Shown: piece after piece, positions 17,797 through 28,102 of the stretch
How the letters are laid out: each line of letters opens with the position of its first letter
How positions within the stretch are numbered: position 1 is the stretch's first letter
Assembly: GCF_003606265.1 (NCBI RefSeq)
Contig: NZ_CP023671.1
Coordinates: 124,001-188,000 of the forward strand
Source of the DNA: Clostridium septicum
GTDB lineage: Bacteria > Bacillota > Clostridia > Clostridiales > Clostridiaceae
Direction of reading: 5' to 3'
Length of the DNA: 64,000 bases
Notes under the pieces: generated by a model
What the model saw: only the letters and a program-made list of their open reading frames with translations
Databases searched by the model: none
Told to the model about the DNA's origin: nothing
Position numbers and translations under genes: made by a program

Positions 17797-17899
17797 GAAA
17801 CACACCTCTTTACTAAATTTAATATATTTATCTATTAACTATTTTATTATATACGGAATTAATTAAAATTTCAAGTTTTTTTAAAGGTTTTCAATTTTT

Positions 17900-17939
17900 A
17901 ATAAAAAATAGCTATATTAAAATATAGCTATTTTTTATT
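17900..17939 (-). terminator. Terminator of spoVS
   Basis: Nearly perfect palindrome with 19-base arms around AGCTATA cores and A/T runs at both ends, 33 bases after the spoVS stop. Confidence 0.8.
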
Positions 17940-17971
17940 AAATCTTATTAATTATTTCTCTTAAATATTTA

Positions 17972-18232
17972 TTATCTTGGTTGTACAATTAACTTTATTG
18001 CCGTTCTCTCTTCGCCATCAATTTCGATATCTGTAAATGCTGGCACACAGACAATATCCTTACCGCTAGGAGCTACGAACCCTCTTGCTATTGCTATTGC
18101 CTTTACAGCTTGATTTATAGCACCTGCTCCTACAGCTTGAATTTCTACTATATTCTTTTCTTTTATTATAGCAGCCAACGCACCTGCTACTGAATTAGGG
18201 TTTGATTTAGTTGATACTTTTAATACTTCCAT
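17972..18232 (-). CDS. spoVS: Stage V sporulation protein S
   Basis: An 86-residue protein of the small Alba-like SpoVS family, needed in Bacillus for progress from septation to coat assembly. The sequence matches the family throughout (MEVLKVSTKSNPNSVAGALA, VGAGAINQAVKAIAIARGFVAPSG) and the length is canonical. AGGAGG lies 12 bases before the ATG, a longer spacing than its neighbours. The promoter region carries a sigma-H-type promoter, in keeping with early sporulation control. It lies between ptsH and rny with its own terminator. Confidence 0.95.
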   Translation of the reverse strand: MEVLKVSTKSNPNSVAGALAAIIKEKNIVEIQAVGAGAINQAVKAIAIARGFVAPSGKDIVCVPAFTDIEIDGEERTAIKLIVQPR

Positions 18233-18306
18233 TTTTTCGTCATTACCTCCTAGATAAAAATCGTTTACAATTTAAAATATAAATATATATATAACTATAT
18301 TAATAT

Positions 18307-18335
18307 ATATTCTATATATTTTATAAAATTCCTCT
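18307..18335 (-). promoter_or_regulatory. Sigma-H-type promoter of spoVS
   Basis: On the minus strand AGAGGAATT (18327-18335) matches the -35 consensus RnAGGAWWW, and ATAGAATAT (18307-18315) matches the -10 consensus RnnGAATWW, with an 11-bp spacer, the usual distance. spoVS is sigma-H-dependent in Bacillus. Confidence 0.7.
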
Positions 18336-18395
18336 TTTATTTATTATTTTATTGATAAATTGCATTTATTTTATTAATATAATTCCATGAATAAA

Positions 18396-18432
18396 ATAAA
18401 GTGCATATTACAAAAAGTAAAATGCACTTTAT
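18396..18432 (-). terminator. Terminator of rny
   Basis: ATAAAGTGCAT (18396-18406) pairs perfectly with ATGCACTTTAT (18422-18432), followed by a T-rich stretch on the minus strand. It begins 2 bases after the rny stop. Confidence 0.75.
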
Positions 18433-18434
18433 AT

Positions 18435-19976
18435 TTATTTAGCAAAATCTACTGCTCTAGTTTCTCTTATTACATTAATTTTAATTTGACCTGGATATTC
18501 TAGTTGTTCTTCAATACTCTTAGCTAAATTTCTTGCTAACTCAACTGATCCAGCATCATCTAAATGATCTGGTTTAACCATAATTCTAATCTCTCTACCA
18601 GCTTGAATGGCATATGACTTTTCTACACCTTCATAAGAATTTGCGATTTCTTCTAACTTTTCTAACCTCTTAATATAAGCTTCTAAAGTTTCTCTTCTAG
18701 CCCCTGGTCTAGCAGCTGATATAGCATCTGCTGCTTGAACTAAGACAGCCTCTAAAGTCATCATTTCAACATCACCATGGTGTGCTGCAATAGCATTAAC
18801 CACAACTGGAGATTCGTGATATTTCTTAGCCATATCTCCTCCAATTAGGGCATGCGGACCTTCCTGCTCTTGATCTACAACTTTACCTATATCATGAAGT
18901 AATCCTGCTCTCTTAGCTAAGTTAACATCTAATCCTAACTCTGAAGCCATTAAACCAGCTAAGTATGCAACTTCTATAGAATGTTTTAAAACATTTTGTC
19001 CATAACTTGTTCTATACTTCAATCTACCAAGTAGTCTTATTATTTCTGGATGCACTCCATGAACACCAGTTTCTAGAGTAGCTTGTTCTCCTTCTTCCTT
19101 AATGTCATTTTCTACATCCTTTTTAGCTCTTTCTACCATTTCTTCAATTCTGGCTGGATGAATTCTTCCATCTACTATTAACTTTTCTAAGGCTATTCTA
19201 GCAACTTCTCTTCTTATAGGATCGAAGCTAGATAATATAACCGCCTCTGGAGTATCGTCTATAATTAAATCTACTCCTGTTAGGGTTTCTAATGTCCTTA
19301 TATTTCTTCCTTCTCTACCAATAATTCTACCCTTCATTTCATCATTTGGTAAAGCCACAACATGAACCGTTGATTCAGATACATGATCTGCAGCACATCT
19401 TTGAATTGCAGTTGTAATTATTTCTCTTGCTTTCTTTTCTGCCTCTTCTTTTGCCTTTGATTCAATATCCTTAACCATCATAGCTGCTTCATGAGAAACT
19501 TCCTTTCTCACTTCATCTAAAAGAATTACTCTTGCTTCTTCCGAAGTTAAATTAGATATTTTTTCTAATTCTTCTCTTCTTTTAACATATAATTCTTGTA
19601 CATTGGCCTCCATTTGATCAATTTCTTGCATTCTTTTATTGATGGTTTCTTCTTTCTTTTCTAAAAGATCACTTTTCTTATCTAGTGATTCTTCCCTTTG
19701 AATTATTCTTCTCTCAAGCCTTTGGACTTCATTTCTTCTCTCACGAGAATCTCTTTCTAAATCATTTCTAAGTCTGTGAACCTCTTCTTTTGCCTCTAAA
19801 ATAGATTCCTTCTTAGTCGCTTCCGCTTCTTTCTTTGCATTTTCCAAAAGAACTTCTGCTTCCTTTTCTAAGCTTTCTACTTTTGCCTTAGAAGCTTTGT
19901 GTATAGCTTTCTTAAGCACTATATAAGCTAATACTAATAGCGCAATATCAACTATTCCCAAAATAAGATATTCCAT
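18435..19976 (-). CDS. rny: Ribonuclease Y
   Basis: A 513-residue membrane-anchored endoribonuclease that starts decay of many mRNAs. It has an N-terminal transmembrane helix (about residues 2-20), a long charged coiled coil (25-200), a KH domain ([25 protein letters not shown]) and an HD domain ([16 protein letters not shown] ... [10 protein letters not shown], metal-binding His/Asp). Length matches the family. GAGGAGGTG lies 6 bases before ATG 19976. The mRNA leader is about 100 bases and carries a short leader ORF. The ymdB phosphodiesterase gene that often follows rny is absent, and the unit ends in a terminator before spoVS. Confidence 0.95.
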   Translation of the reverse strand: MEYLILGIVDIALLVLAYIVLKKAIHKASKAKVESLEKEAEVLLENAKKEAEATKKESILEAKEEVHRLRNDLERDSRERRNEVQRLERRIIQREESLDKKSDLLEKKEETINKRMQEIDQMEANVQELYVKRREELEKISNLTSEEARVILLDEVRKEVSHEAAMMVKDIESKAKEEAEKKAREIITTAIQRCAADHVSESTVHVVALPNDEMKGRIIGREGRNIRTLETLTGVDLIIDDTPEAVILSSFDPIRREVARIALEKLIVDGRIHPARIEEMVERAKKDVENDIKEEGEQATLETGVHGVHPEIIRLLGRLKYRTSYGQNVLKHSIEVAYLAGLMASELGLDVNLAKRAGLLHDIGKVVDQEQEGPHALIGGDMAKKYHESPVVVNAIAAHHGDVEMMTLEAVLVQAADAISAARPGARRETLEAYIKRLEKLEEIANSYEGVEKSYAIQAGREIRIMVKPDHLDDAGSVELARNLAKSIEEQLEYPGQIKINVIRETRAVDFAK

Positions 19977-20006
19977 ACAAACACCTCCTCTTTTATAATA
20001 AAACCT

Positions 20007-20039
20007 TTATAATCTAATAAGAAAATGAGTAGGTGTCAT
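20007..20039 (-). CDS. Possible 10-codon leader peptide before rny
   Basis: ATG 20039 has GAGG 6 bases upstream and opens MTPTHFLIRL followed by TAA. The rny start lies 30 bases further on. The ATG sits in the distal arm of a potential stem, TCATATTA/TAATATGA. Supported by the ribosome binding site only. Confidence 0.35.
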   Translation of the reverse strand: MTPTHFLIRL

Positions 20040-20080
20040 ATTAGTCCTCACTGATACTTGTAATATGATAAACCAGTATT
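20040..20080 (-). promoter_or_regulatory. Structured leader of rny mRNA
   Basis: The 320 bases between rny and recA hold the recA terminator, the rny promoter and this leader. The leader can fold into TCATATTA...TAATATGA (loop 17) or into a competing ACTG...CAGT hairpin. I recognise no known riboswitch. Confidence 0.3.
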
Positions 20081-20087
20081 TGCTATT

Positions 20088-20116
20088 ATTTTATCTTAAA
20101 ATTAAAATTATGTCAA
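20088..20116 (-). promoter_or_regulatory. Promoter of rny
   Basis: Minus-strand TTGACA (20111-20116), a 17-bp spacer and TAAAAT (20088-20093), close to the sigma-A consensus. Confidence 0.8.
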
Positions 20117-20203
20117 GTTTAGTTCGTTAAATACATTTATAATTTTAAATTGTTTACAATTGATAAATTACTAAATAAATTTAATATTTTTAATTCTTAA
20201 TAT

Positions 20204-20254
20204 AAAAAAAGAACCAATATCCAATTACAGTAGATTCAAAGGATATCAGTTCTT
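20204..20254 (-). terminator. Terminator of recA
   Basis: AAGAAC-CA-ATATCC (20209-20222) pairs with GGATAT-CA-GTTCTT (20241-20254), leaving a symmetrical 2x2 internal loop. A run of seven T follows on the minus strand. Confidence 0.8.
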
Positions 20255-20296
20255 ATTATTTACAAGTCATAGCAAATTTATTCTTGTTTATGGAAA

Positions 20297-21343
20297 TTAT
20301 TTTCCTTCAACTTTTTCTTCTTTTTTTACAGAAGGTTTTACTGCTAGTGGTAAATCATGCTTAGATCTAATTTGATTTTCTATATCTAAAGCAACATCCT
20401 CATTTTCTTTTAGATATAATTTAGCATTTTCTCTACCTTGCCCAAGTCTTACATCTCCATATGAAAACCATGCTCCACTTTTTTGTATTATCCCTTCTTT
20501 AACACCAACATCTACTATATTTCCTGTTCTTGAAATTCCTTCATTGTACATAATATCAAACTCTGCTTGTTTAAATGGCGGTGCAACTTTATTCTTCATT
20601 ACCTTAACTCTTGTTCTATTACCAACAATTCCTTCACCTTGTTTAATAGAATCAATTCTTCTAACATCTAATCTAACTGAAGCATAGAATTTTAAAGCTC
20701 TTCCACCCGTAGTAGTTTCTGGATTTCCAAACATAACCCCTACCTTTTCTCTTAATTGATTTATAAAAATAGCTACACATCCTGTTTTTTGAATTGTACC
20801 TGTTAATTTTCTTAAAGCTTGTGACATAAGTCTCGCTTGAAGTCCAACATGAGAATCACCCATTTCACCTTCTATTTCGGCTCTTGGCACTAATGCTGCA
20901 ACTGAATCAATTACTATTACATCAATTGCTCCTGAACGAACTAAAGCCTCTGCAATTTCAAGAGCCTGTTCCCCTGTATCTGGTTGTGAAACTATTAAAC
21001 TTTCTGTATCAACACCTAAATTTCTAGCATAACTTGGATCTAAGGCATGTTCTGCATCAATAAATGCAACTGCCCCTCCTGCTTTTTGTGATTCCGCAGC
21101 TATGTGTAATGCAACAGTTGTTTTACCTGAACTTTCAGGTCCATATATTTCAATAATTCTTCCCTTTGGAACTCCACCAATTCCTAATGCAATATCTAAA
21201 TCAAGACAACCTGTTGAGATAGCATCAACATTTAAAGAACTATCTGCACCAAGTCTCATTACTGATCCTTTTCCGAATTGTTTTTCTATTTGGCTCATAG
21301 CATTTTCTATGGCTTTTAATTTATCTGTATCTATATTACCCAT
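20297..21343 (-). CDS. recA: Recombinase RecA
   Basis: A 348-residue ATP-dependent strand-exchange protein for recombinational repair and the coprotease that triggers LexA cleavage. Walker A is GPESSGKTT (residues 68-76); the signature [23 protein letters not shown] and the DNA-binding loops are complete, with no intein. The C-terminus is Lys/Glu-rich as usual. The promoter is TTGACT-17-TATAAT with an SOS box immediately downstream of the -10, so the gene should be induced by DNA damage. cinA, often just upstream of recA in Firmicutes, is missing; pgsA is the next gene upstream. It ends in its own terminator. Confidence 0.97.
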   Translation of the reverse strand: MGNIDTDKLKAIENAMSQIEKQFGKGSVMRLGADSSLNVDAISTGCLDLDIALGIGGVPKGRIIEIYGPESSGKTTVALHIAAESQKAGGAVAFIDAEHALDPSYARNLGVDTESLIVSQPDTGEQALEIAEALVRSGAIDVIVIDSVAALVPRAEIEGEMGDSHVGLQARLMSQALRKLTGTIQKTGCVAIFINQLREKVGVMFGNPETTTGGRALKFYASVRLDVRRIDSIKQGEGIVGNRTRVKVMKNKVAPPFKQAEFDIMYNEGISRTGNIVDVGVKEGIIQKSGAWFSYGDVRLGQGRENAKLYLKENEDVALDIENQIRSKHDLPLAVKPSVKKEEKVEGK

Positions 21344-21366
21344 AAAGCACCTTCCTCTCTATACTA

Positions 21367-21378
21367 GAACGTTTGTTC
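21367..21378. promoter_or_regulatory. LexA (SOS) box at recA
   Basis: GAAC-GTTT-GTTC, the GAACN4GTTC core of Gram-positive LexA sites. It lies 8 bases downstream of the -10 element, over the expected transcription start. Confidence 0.8.
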
Positions 21379-21386
21379 TAAAATAA

Positions 21387-21415
21387 ATTATAGTTTATTT
21401 TATTAATTAAGTCAA
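21387..21415 (-). promoter_or_regulatory. Promoter of recA
   Basis: Minus-strand TTGACT (21410-21415), 17-bp spacer, TATAAT (21387-21392). Confidence 0.85.
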
Positions 21416-21433
21416 CTACATAAAAAAATATTT

Positions 21434-21476
21434 ATAATAAAAGTTCCATCTAATCTTTAGGTGGAACTTTTATTAT
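21434..21476 (-). terminator. Terminator of the ftsK-rimO-pgsA unit
   Basis: A perfect 15-bp hairpin (21434-21448 with 21462-21476) with a 13-base loop, followed by a T-rich stretch on the minus strand; it begins 29 bases after the pgsA stop. Confidence 0.8.
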
Positions 21477-21504
21477 GATTATATCCTATTATTCTGTTTT
21501 TAAC

Positions 21505-22095
21505 CTATTTATTAGAATTAATTATATTTTTATTCTTTTTAAAATAATCATAACCAGAAAGTATGGTTGTAATTATTGCTAAAAGTAATAAATATTTTGG
21601 CGCATATGTAATTAATCCTCTAAAAAATTCATTTTTCATAGCTAAATTGCTTAAATATATTGAAGAACCTACATTAACTTGTAATAATAGCATTATTATG
21701 GCTATTATTTGAGTTACAGTTTTGATCTTTCCCCACCAGCTAGCTGCTATAACTTTTCCTTCTGAAGCTGCAATAGTTCTAAGTCCTGATACCGCAAACT
21801 CTCTAGCTATTATTACAACTGCAGCCCATGATGGTACCACTCTAAGTTCAACTAAGGATATTAAAGCAGCTGTAACTAAAAGTTTATCTGCTAAAGGATC
21901 CATAAACTTTCCAAAATTAGTTATTTGATTTCTTCTTCTCGCTATATATCCATCTAGTTGATCGGTTAATGATGCAACTATGAATATAAATGTTGCAATA
22001 AATGTTCCATAAGGTATTCCTTTTACTGCTATAAAAATTAAAAACAGCGGTACTAAAAATATTCTTAGCATTGTTAACTTATTTGCTAAATTCAT
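21505..22095 (-). CDS. pgsA: CDP-diacylglycerol--glycerol-3-phosphate 3-phosphatidyltransferase
   Basis: A 196-residue integral membrane enzyme that makes phosphatidylglycerol phosphate, the committed step to phosphatidylglycerol and cardiolipin. The CDP-alcohol phosphotransferase motif is complete: D45-x2-D48-G-x2-AR ... G62-x3-D66-x3-D70 ([12 protein letters not shown] ... GKFMDPLAD). About five hydrophobic helices are visible. Its first 17 bases overlap rimO, and GGAGAGG lies 5 bases before ATG 22095, so it is the last gene of the ftsK-rimO-pgsA unit. Confidence 0.94.
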   Translation of the reverse strand: MNLANKLTMLRIFLVPLFLIFIAVKGIPYGTFIATFIFIVASLTDQLDGYIARRRNQITNFGKFMDPLADKLLVTAALISLVELRVVPSWAAVVIIAREFAVSGLRTIAASEGKVIAASWWGKIKTVTQIIAIIMLLLQVNVGSSIYLSNLAMKNEFFRGLITYAPKYLLLLAIITTILSGYDYFKKNKNIINSNK

Positions 22096-23416
22096 TATAT
22101 ACCTCTCCTATTAAATCATACTCTAAGGCTTCCTTTATTTTTACTTTAATTATATCACCTTTACTTAAATTCTTATTAGAATCTATATATATAACTCCAT
22201 CAATTTCTGGAGCCATCTCAGCACTTCTTCCTAAGAAATATTTACCTTTTTGTCCTTCTATTATAGTATCATAAACTTTAGAAACTTTCAATTCGTTTAA
22301 GCTTTTTGAAACCATTTTTTGAACATTCATTAGTTCTTTTTCTCTAACATCTTTTATTTCTTCTGTAATTTGATTTTCCATATTAGCTGCTGGTGTTCCT
22401 TCTTCTCTTGAATATTTAAATACTCCAACATTATCTAATTTATATTCTTTTAAAAATTCCTTTAACTCTTCAAAATCTTCATCTGTTTCTCCTGGGAAAC
22501 CTACTATTAATGAAGTTCTTAAAACTATCCCTGGAACTTTTTTCTTTAATTTTTCTATCTTTTCAATTATAGTCTGCTTATTAGTTTTTCTTGCCATTAA
22601 TCTTAATATATTATTACTTATATGTTGTATTGGTAAGTCTAAATATTTAACAACCTTTTTATTAGTTGCTATTTCCTCTATTAACTCTTCTGTAATTTCT
22701 TCAGGATAGCAATAAAGTAACCTTATCCATTCTATCCCTTCTACTTTTGATATCTCTGAAATAAGCTTATGTAGTTTCTTTCCTTGGTATATATCTATTC
22801 CATAACAAGTTAAATCTTGAGCAATTAAAATAATTTCCTTTACCCCTTGATTTGAAAGAGACTTCACCTCTTCAAGTATATTCTCCATTTTTCTACTTCT
22901 AAACTTCCCTCTTATTTTAGGAATAATACAGTAGGTACAGAAGTTATTACACCCTTCAGCAATTCTAACATAAGCTGTATGTTTATCTGTTGTTAATAAT
23001 CTTATGCCTTCATTTATATTATTATCACTATATTCTGCTGATGAAATTTGTTTTTCATCTTTAATAAATTGCATTATAAGTTTATGCAATTTCATATAAT
23101 CATTAACTCCCATTAATATATCTATTTCTGGCATTAATTCTAGCAGTTCATCTCCATATCTTTGAGTTAAGCATCCTGTTGCAATTAACATTTTACACTT
23201 ATACTTATTCTTATATTCTGCCATTTCTAATATTGTGTCTATAGACTCCTGCTTTGCCTTTTCTATAAATCCACAAGTATTTACTATTATTATATCTGCT
23301 TCTTTTGGATTATTTGTGATTTCATAATATTTGTTTATAGATCCTAATATAAGTTCTGAATCAACTCTATTTTTATCACAGCCTAAACTTACCATTCCTA
23401 CTTTATACTTTTGCAA
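22079..23416 (-). CDS. rimO: Ribosomal protein S12 methylthiotransferase RimO
   Basis: A 445-residue radical-SAM enzyme that adds a methylthio group to an aspartate of ribosomal protein S12. The N-terminal MTTase domain carries three cysteines for one iron-sulfur cluster (C13, C48, C82). The radical-SAM motif is CNNFCTYC (C156, C160, C163), and a TRAM domain ends the protein. The start is TTG 23416, with AGGAGG 8 bases upstream and the expected N-terminus [17 protein letters not shown]. MiaB/MtaB paralogues are alternatives, but [13 protein letters not shown] and IRGKFRSR favour RimO. Confidence 0.93.
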   Translation of the reverse strand: MQKYKVGMVSLGCDKNRVDSELILGSINKYYEITNNPKEADIIIVNTCGFIEKAKQESIDTILEMAEYKNKYKCKMLIATGCLTQRYGDELLELMPEIDILMGVNDYMKLHKLIMQFIKDEKQISSAEYSDNNINEGIRLLTTDKHTAYVRIAEGCNNFCTYCIIPKIRGKFRSRKMENILEEVKSLSNQGVKEIILIAQDLTCYGIDIYQGKKLHKLISEISKVEGIEWIRLLYCYPEEITEELIEEIATNKKVVKYLDLPIQHISNNILRLMARKTNKQTIIEKIEKLKKKVPGIVLRTSLIVGFPGETDEDFEELKEFLKEYKLDNVGVFKYSREEGTPAANMENQITEEIKDVREKELMNVQKMVSKSLNELKVSKVYDTIIEGQKGKYFLGRSAEMAPEIDGVIYIDSNKNLSKGDIIKVKIKEALEYDLIGEVYNEFSK

Positions 23417-23504
23417 TCTTATTTCCTCCTATGTTATATACTCTCTAAAAATAAGCATAAATTTATTTTAATGTAAGGATATAATATTTACAAGTTTTTT
23501 TACT

Positions 23505-25907
23505 CTATTGTCCTAATTCTTCTTTTGATATTAAAACTTGTCTTGGTTTACTACCATCCTTTTCTGATATAATACCCCTTTCCTCTAATTCATCCATTAT
23601 TCTTGAGGCTCTATTAAAACCTATTCTTAATTTTCTTTGTAAAAATGATGTTGATGCTTGATTATATTCAACAACTATATTAATTGCCTGATTTAATAAT
23701 TCATCTACACTAGACTCTTGATCTCCTCCATGAAAGTTATTGTTTGAAAGACCATTTTCTATGTGTTCTATTATTTCTTCTTTATAGATAGCTTCTTCTT
23801 CCCTATCCTTAACGAATGAAACTACCTTTTCTACTTCTTCTTCTCCAATAAATGCCCCTTGTACTCTTAAAGGTTTATTCTCACCTATTGGGTAATAAAG
23901 CATATCACCTCTCCCAAGTAGTTTTTCAGCACCAGTTGAATCTAATATCGTTCTTGAATCAACACCTGATGAAACTGCAAAAGATATCCTAGATGGAATA
24001 TTAGCTTTAATTACTCCAGTTATAACATCTACTGATGGCCTTTGAGTTGCTATTATTAAATGCATTCCTGCAGCTCTTGCCATTTGTGCTAATCTGCATA
24101 TATAATCTTCTACATCATTTGGACATGCCATCATTAAATCTGCAAGTTCATCTACTATCATAACTATATACGGAAGCTTTTCATCTATAATTCCTTTTTC
24201 AAATAAAGCATTATAACTTTCTACATTTCTAACTCCAGAATCAGCAAATAACTTATATCTTTTAGTCATTTCATTAACTGCCCAATTTAAAGCTGCTGCT
24301 GCTTTTTTAGGATCGGTAACTACTGGAATTAACAAATGTGGAATACCATTATACACACTAAGCTCAACAACCTTAGGGTCAACCATAAGAAGCTTTACTT
24401 CATCTGGACTATACTTATAAAGCAAACTTATAATAAGTGCATTTATACATACCGATTTTCCAGATCCAGTAGCTCCTGCAATTAACATATGGGGCATTCT
24501 ACTTAAATCTCCAACTACACATTTTCCTGCTATATCCTTTCCTAGAGCAAATGCTAATTTGTTACTGGAGTTTTTAAATTCTTTAGAATCTAACACCTCT
24601 CTTAAAAACACAGGAGTTTGTTTTCTATTTGGAACTTCTATTCCTATAGCCGCCTTACCTGGAATAGGTGCTTCCATTCTTACACCACTTGCAGCTAATC
24701 CTAAAGCTATATCATCTTGAAGATTAACTATTTTAGATACCTTAACACCAGGACTTGGTTGAATTTCAAATCTTGTTACCGATGGGCCTTTAGTCACTTG
24801 TATAACCTTTGCATCTACTCCAAAATCATTTAATATACCTTCTAATTTATTGGCATTTTCTATAAGTTCCTTTTTATCTTCACTTTTCAGTTTCATTTTG
24901 GAGTTTATATTTAAAAGATCTACTGTTGGATAATTATAAATCTTTTCTTCATTTTTTAAGTCTAAAGAAATATTTTCTTCTATTTCTTTTGTCATAACTT
25001 CTTTATCATCATTATCTAATTTGCCTTTTTTATTACTATGTTTTTCTATATTTTTAACTTCTTCCTTTTTATCTTTATTATCATCATCAAAAACCTGTAT
25101 ATCAAAAGGATTTCTTCTTGTTTTATCTGTTGCAACTTCTACTGAAGAAATATCATCCATAGATGGAACATCTTCTAATGATGCTGTTTTCATAAAATCT
25201 AATATTTTTATTTTATTGTTTATTCCATTAATAAATTCTTCCCTATTTTTTTCTTTAGGAACCACCTCTACTAAATTATTTTCCTCAACATTTTCATCAT
25301 ATTTTGAAGTTTTATTCACTTTTTGTTTTCTATTTTCATTAAACTTTATTTTTTCTTCTTTAAAGCACATTATAATATCATATAAAGTAATATCAAAAAC
25401 TAATATAATTCCTATTGCACCTAATGCAGCATATAAAACATAAGATCCTATAAAACCTAATAGTTTACTTAATGGATAAGCTATTAAATATCCAAAAAAG
25501 CCTCCATGTAAACCTCCATCTAATACAACCTGCTTTAAGGTTTCTGAAAATCCATCCCTACTATTTATTACATGTAAGTTTCCTGTTGAACATCCTAAAA
25601 TTATTATAAAAGCAATCATTGTAATTCCAAAAAATCTTCTTGAAAATCGTATTGTTCCTTTATATAAAATGCTATCTATTCCGAAATAAATTAAATATGC
25701 AGGAAGTATAAAGGCCCCGACACCTATTAACTTATATATTACCTCTCTTGCAAATAAAGATAATGCACCTGCTAAACTAGTATATATAGCAATACTAAAT
25801 AATATCCCTATAGCTATATACACTATACCTTTAATATCTCCATTTTTTTTCTTAGGATCTTTTTTATCTTTTTCAGTTTTAGTATTTTTCCCTTTCCCCC
25901 TAGCCAA
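23505..25907 (-). CDS. DNA translocase FtsK/SpoIIIE
   Basis: An 800-residue membrane-anchored DNA pump that clears chromosomal DNA from division or sporulation septa. Four hydrophobic helices lie in about residues 20-170, followed by a charged linker (175-340), the alpha/beta RecA-like motor with Walker A GATGSGKS and Walker [14 protein letters not shown], and a gamma winged-helix domain at the C-terminus ([26 protein letters not shown]) that reads KOPS/SRS DNA sites. The start is TTG 25907 with GAGGTGAT upstream; the frame runs on to 25979 but lacks a binding site. The position next to tepA matches spoIIIE in Bacillus, though the sequence alone cannot separate SpoIIIE from a vegetative FtsK. 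Confidence 0.92.
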   Translation of the reverse strand: MARGKGKNTKTEKDKKDPKKKNGDIKGIVYIAIGILFSIAIYTSLAGALSLFAREVIYKLIGVGAFILPAYLIYFGIDSILYKGTIRFSRRFFGITMIAFIIILGCSTGNLHVINSRDGFSETLKQVVLDGGLHGGFFGYLIAYPLSKLLGFIGSYVLYAALGAIGIILVFDITLYDIIMCFKEEKIKFNENRKQKVNKTSKYDENVEENNLVEVVPKEKNREEFINGINNKIKILDFMKTASLEDVPSMDDISSVEVATDKTRRNPFDIQVFDDDNKDKKEEVKNIEKHSNKKGKLDNDDKEVMTKEIEENISLDLKNEEKIYNYPTVDLLNINSKMKLKSEDKKELIENANKLEGILNDFGVDAKVIQVTKGPSVTRFEIQPSPGVKVSKIVNLQDDIALGLAASGVRMEAPIPGKAAIGIEVPNRKQTPVFLREVLDSKEFKNSSNKLAFALGKDIAGKCVVGDLSRMPHMLIAGATGSGKSVCINALIISLLYKYSPDEVKLLMVDPKVVELSVYNGIPHLLIPVVTDPKKAAAALNWAVNEMTKRYKLFADSGVRNVESYNALFEKGIIDEKLPYIVMIVDELADLMMACPNDVEDYICRLAQMARAAGMHLIIATQRPSVDVITGVIKANIPSRISFAVSSGVDSRTILDSTGAEKLLGRGDMLYYPIGENKPLRVQGAFIGEEEVEKVVSFVKDREEEAIYKEEIIEHIENGLSNNNFHGGDQESSVDELLNQAINIVVEYNQASTSFLQRKLRIGFNRASRIMDELEERGIISEKDGSKPRQVLISKEELGQ

Positions 25908-26056
25908 TTTATCACCTCGTTTTAGCTTGAATTTATTCCATATTATGTAAAATGCCATTTGCATAATAATATTATACATCTTAACTAGAAAAAAACAACT
26001 ATTATGTATTATATCACATAAAGTTATATGATAAATACTTCTTAATTTTATAAATA

Positions 26057-26090
26057 AAAAATAGTCATTATTTATTTAATGACTATTTTT
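26057..26090 (-). terminator. Terminator of tepA
   Basis: AAAAATAGTCATTA pairs perfectly with TAATGACTATTTTT around a 6-base loop, 14 bases after the tepA stop, with A/T runs on both sides. Confidence 0.8.
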
Positions 26091-26103
26091 CACTATTATT
26101 TAT

Positions 26104-26832
26104 TTAAACCTTTTCTTCTATAAGATGTTTTAACTTATCTAAAGCATCTTTAATTCCACCTACTTCATCTATAAGACCACATTCTACAGCGTGTTTTCCT
26201 ATTAAAATAGTTCCCATATCATTTAATAATTCATCTGATTTTAACATCATTTTTTTCAGTTCATCTTTATCTATTTTAGATGTCCTTAATATAAAATTAT
26301 CAATTCTTTCTTGCATCTTTTGAAAGTAATGAAATGTTTGAGCTACTCCTATTACAAAGCCATTCATTCTTACTGGATGAACTATCATAGTTGCTGATGG
26401 TGTTATAAATGAATAACTTGATGAAGTTGCAAGTGGTACTCCAATAGAATGTCCTCCACCTATCACTATTGATACTGTTGGTTTTGAAATTGAATTTATC
26501 ATTTCTGCTATTGCAAGTCCCGCTTCTACATCTCCTCCAACAGTATTTAAAATAATAAGAACACCTTTTACTTTATCATTTTGTTCCATTGCTATTAATT
26601 GAGGTATTATATGCTCATACTTAGTTGTCTTAGTTTGTGGTGGTAAAACTTGATGACCTTCTATTTGCCCTATTATAGGTAGAATTTGTACACTCTCATC
26701 ATTTGTTACACCATTTGCATTCCCAAATTCCTTTATCTCTTCTCTTTTTTCCCTATCTTTATCTACTTCTGCTTTTTCATTTTCTATATTCTTATCTGTT
26801 TCCAAATTTGTCTTATTAAAAAATTCATTCAT
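26104..26832 (-). CDS. tepA: ClpP-like protease/translocation-enhancing protein TepA
   Basis: A 242-residue protein of the ClpP/SppA crotonase-like fold. A charged, disordered N-terminus (residues 1-55) precedes the core [36 protein letters not shown] (oxyanion-hole glycines) and [13 protein letters not shown] with the likely nucleophile Ser. In Bacillus tepA lies beside spoIIIE, as here, and has been linked to protein export and to degradation of spore proteins. ATG 26832 has GGAGGAG 7 bases upstream; the extension to 26886 overlaps the aspartokinase gene and a hairpin. That ribosome binding site is itself the 3' arm of a terminator-like hairpin. Confidence 0.85.
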   Translation of the reverse strand: MNEFFNKTNLETDKNIENEKAEVDKDREKREEIKEFGNANGVTNDESVQILPIIGQIEGHQVLPPQTKTTKYEHIIPQLIAMEQNDKVKGVLIILNTVGGDVEAGLAIAEMINSISKPTVSIVIGGGHSIGVPLATSSSYSFITPSATMIVHPVRMNGFVIGVAQTFHYFQKMQERIDNFILRTSKIDKDELKKMMLKSDELLNDMGTILIGKHAVECGLIDEVGGIKDALDKLKHLIEEKV

Positions 26833-26880
26833 AAAAAAACTCCTCCTATACATTGTATTTTGCACAGGAGGAGTTTTTTT
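26833..26880 (-). terminator. Terminator-like hairpin that buries the tepA ribosome binding site
   Basis: On the minus strand 14-base arms (26867-26880 and 26833-26846) pair perfectly around a 20-base loop. The 3' arm is GGAGGAG plus seven T and abuts the tepA ATG. It can act as the aspartokinase terminator and, in read-through RNA, mask the tepA ribosome binding site. Confidence 0.75.
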
Positions 26881-28081
26881 ATTCACCTAAATTAAATGCT
26901 TTATGAAGTAAATTTATAGCTTCTGAAACTTTATCCGAATAAATTAAGCACCAAATAGTCATATGAGAATCTGCTGTTTGTAAAACTTCAATATTGTTTA
27001 ACATTAATGTATTTATTATTTTAGCCATAATACCAGGTACACCTGTCATCCCAGCACCTACCATAGCTATAGTACTACAATTTTCTATTATATTATACTT
27101 AATTTTAGCTTCGCTTAAAATTTTCTCTAACACTTCTTTTTCGCAAGAATCTATTGTAAATATCTGTTCTTCAGGAAAAATATTTATTAAATCTAAGCTA
27201 ATATGATTTTGGGCCAATATATCTAATAACTGTCTATAACTGGCTTGTTCTTTATTATCTTTTAGCCTAACTCTAACTTGAATCCTATTAGCTAAATGAG
27301 TTATTCCAGAAAGAGCATTACCTATATGATCTGATCCTAAGTTATTAATTAATGTACCTTTACAATTACTCATTGTATTTTTAATAACTAATGGTATATT
27401 TCCCTTTCTTGCTAATTCTATGGCCTTTGGATGAATTACTTTTGCTCCTTGATCTGCAAGTTGAAATACCTCATTATAACTTATTACATCTATTAAAGAA
27501 GCGTTATTTACTATTCTAGGATCAGCAGTCATAATTCCATCAACATCTGTATATATTTCAACTGCTTCTGCTTTTAAAGCTATTCCTAATATACATGCTG
27601 AAGTATCACTTCCACCTCTTCCAAGTGTAGTAAAATATCCTTTTTCAGTAACACCTTGAAAACCAGTTACAATAGGTACTTTCCCTTGTTTTACTATACT
27701 TAATATAAGTTCTGGATGTGTTTCTGTAAATTGAGCTTCTGTAAATTTATCATTTGTTATAATTCCTGCTTGTCCACCAGTTAAAGGAACTGCCTGGATT
27801 CCCGCACTTACTAATGCATTTGTCATAACTACTGAACTTATTATTTCTCCACAAGACATTAACATATCAGTTGCTTGTAGATTTTCTCTTTTGAAGTTAT
27901 TGTCAAGTAATGAAAGTAACGTATCTGTTGCATATGGTGCTCCTTTTCTGCCCATAGCTGAAACAACAACAACTGGTGAATACCCATTAGTTATTGCTTC
28001 CTTTACTTTTAATATTACTTGTTCTCTTCTTTCCTCTGTCGAAACAGACGTTCCCCCAAATTTTTGCACTATAATTTTCAA
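26879..28081 (-). CDS. dapG: Aspartokinase
   Basis: A 400-residue enzyme that phosphorylates aspartate, the first step towards lysine, threonine, methionine and diaminopimelate. The kinase domain starts [10 protein letters not shown], with [11 protein letters not shown] and [13 protein letters not shown] further on. Two ACT domains at the C-terminus (about 265-400, with [14 protein letters not shown] and [15 protein letters not shown]) bind the feedback amino acid. The start is TTG 28081 behind a G-rich site (AGGGGGGGAT). The symbol rests on position: ymxH-dapG-tepA-spoIIIE is the Bacillus order. The dapA, asd and spoVF genes that flank dapG there are missing here. Confidence 0.85.
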   Translation of the reverse strand: MKIIVQKFGGTSVSTEERREQVILKVKEAITNGYSPVVVVSAMGRKGAPYATDTLLSLLDNNFKRENLQATDMLMSCGEIISSVVMTNALVSAGIQAVPLTGGQAGIITNDKFTEAQFTETHPELILSIVKQGKVPIVTGFQGVTEKGYFTTLGRGGSDTSACILGIALKAEAVEIYTDVDGIMTADPRIVNNASLIDVISYNEVFQLADQGAKVIHPKAIELARKGNIPLVIKNTMSNCKGTLINNLGSDHIGNALSGITHLANRIQVRVRLKDNKEQASYRQLLDILAQNHISLDLINIFPEEQIFTIDSCEKEVLEKILSEAKIKYNIIENCSTIAMVGAGMTGVPGIMAKIINTLMLNNIEVLQTADSHMTIWCLIYSDKVSEAINLLHKAFNLGE

Positions 28082-28102
28082 GAAATAATCCCCCCCTAAA
28101 AT

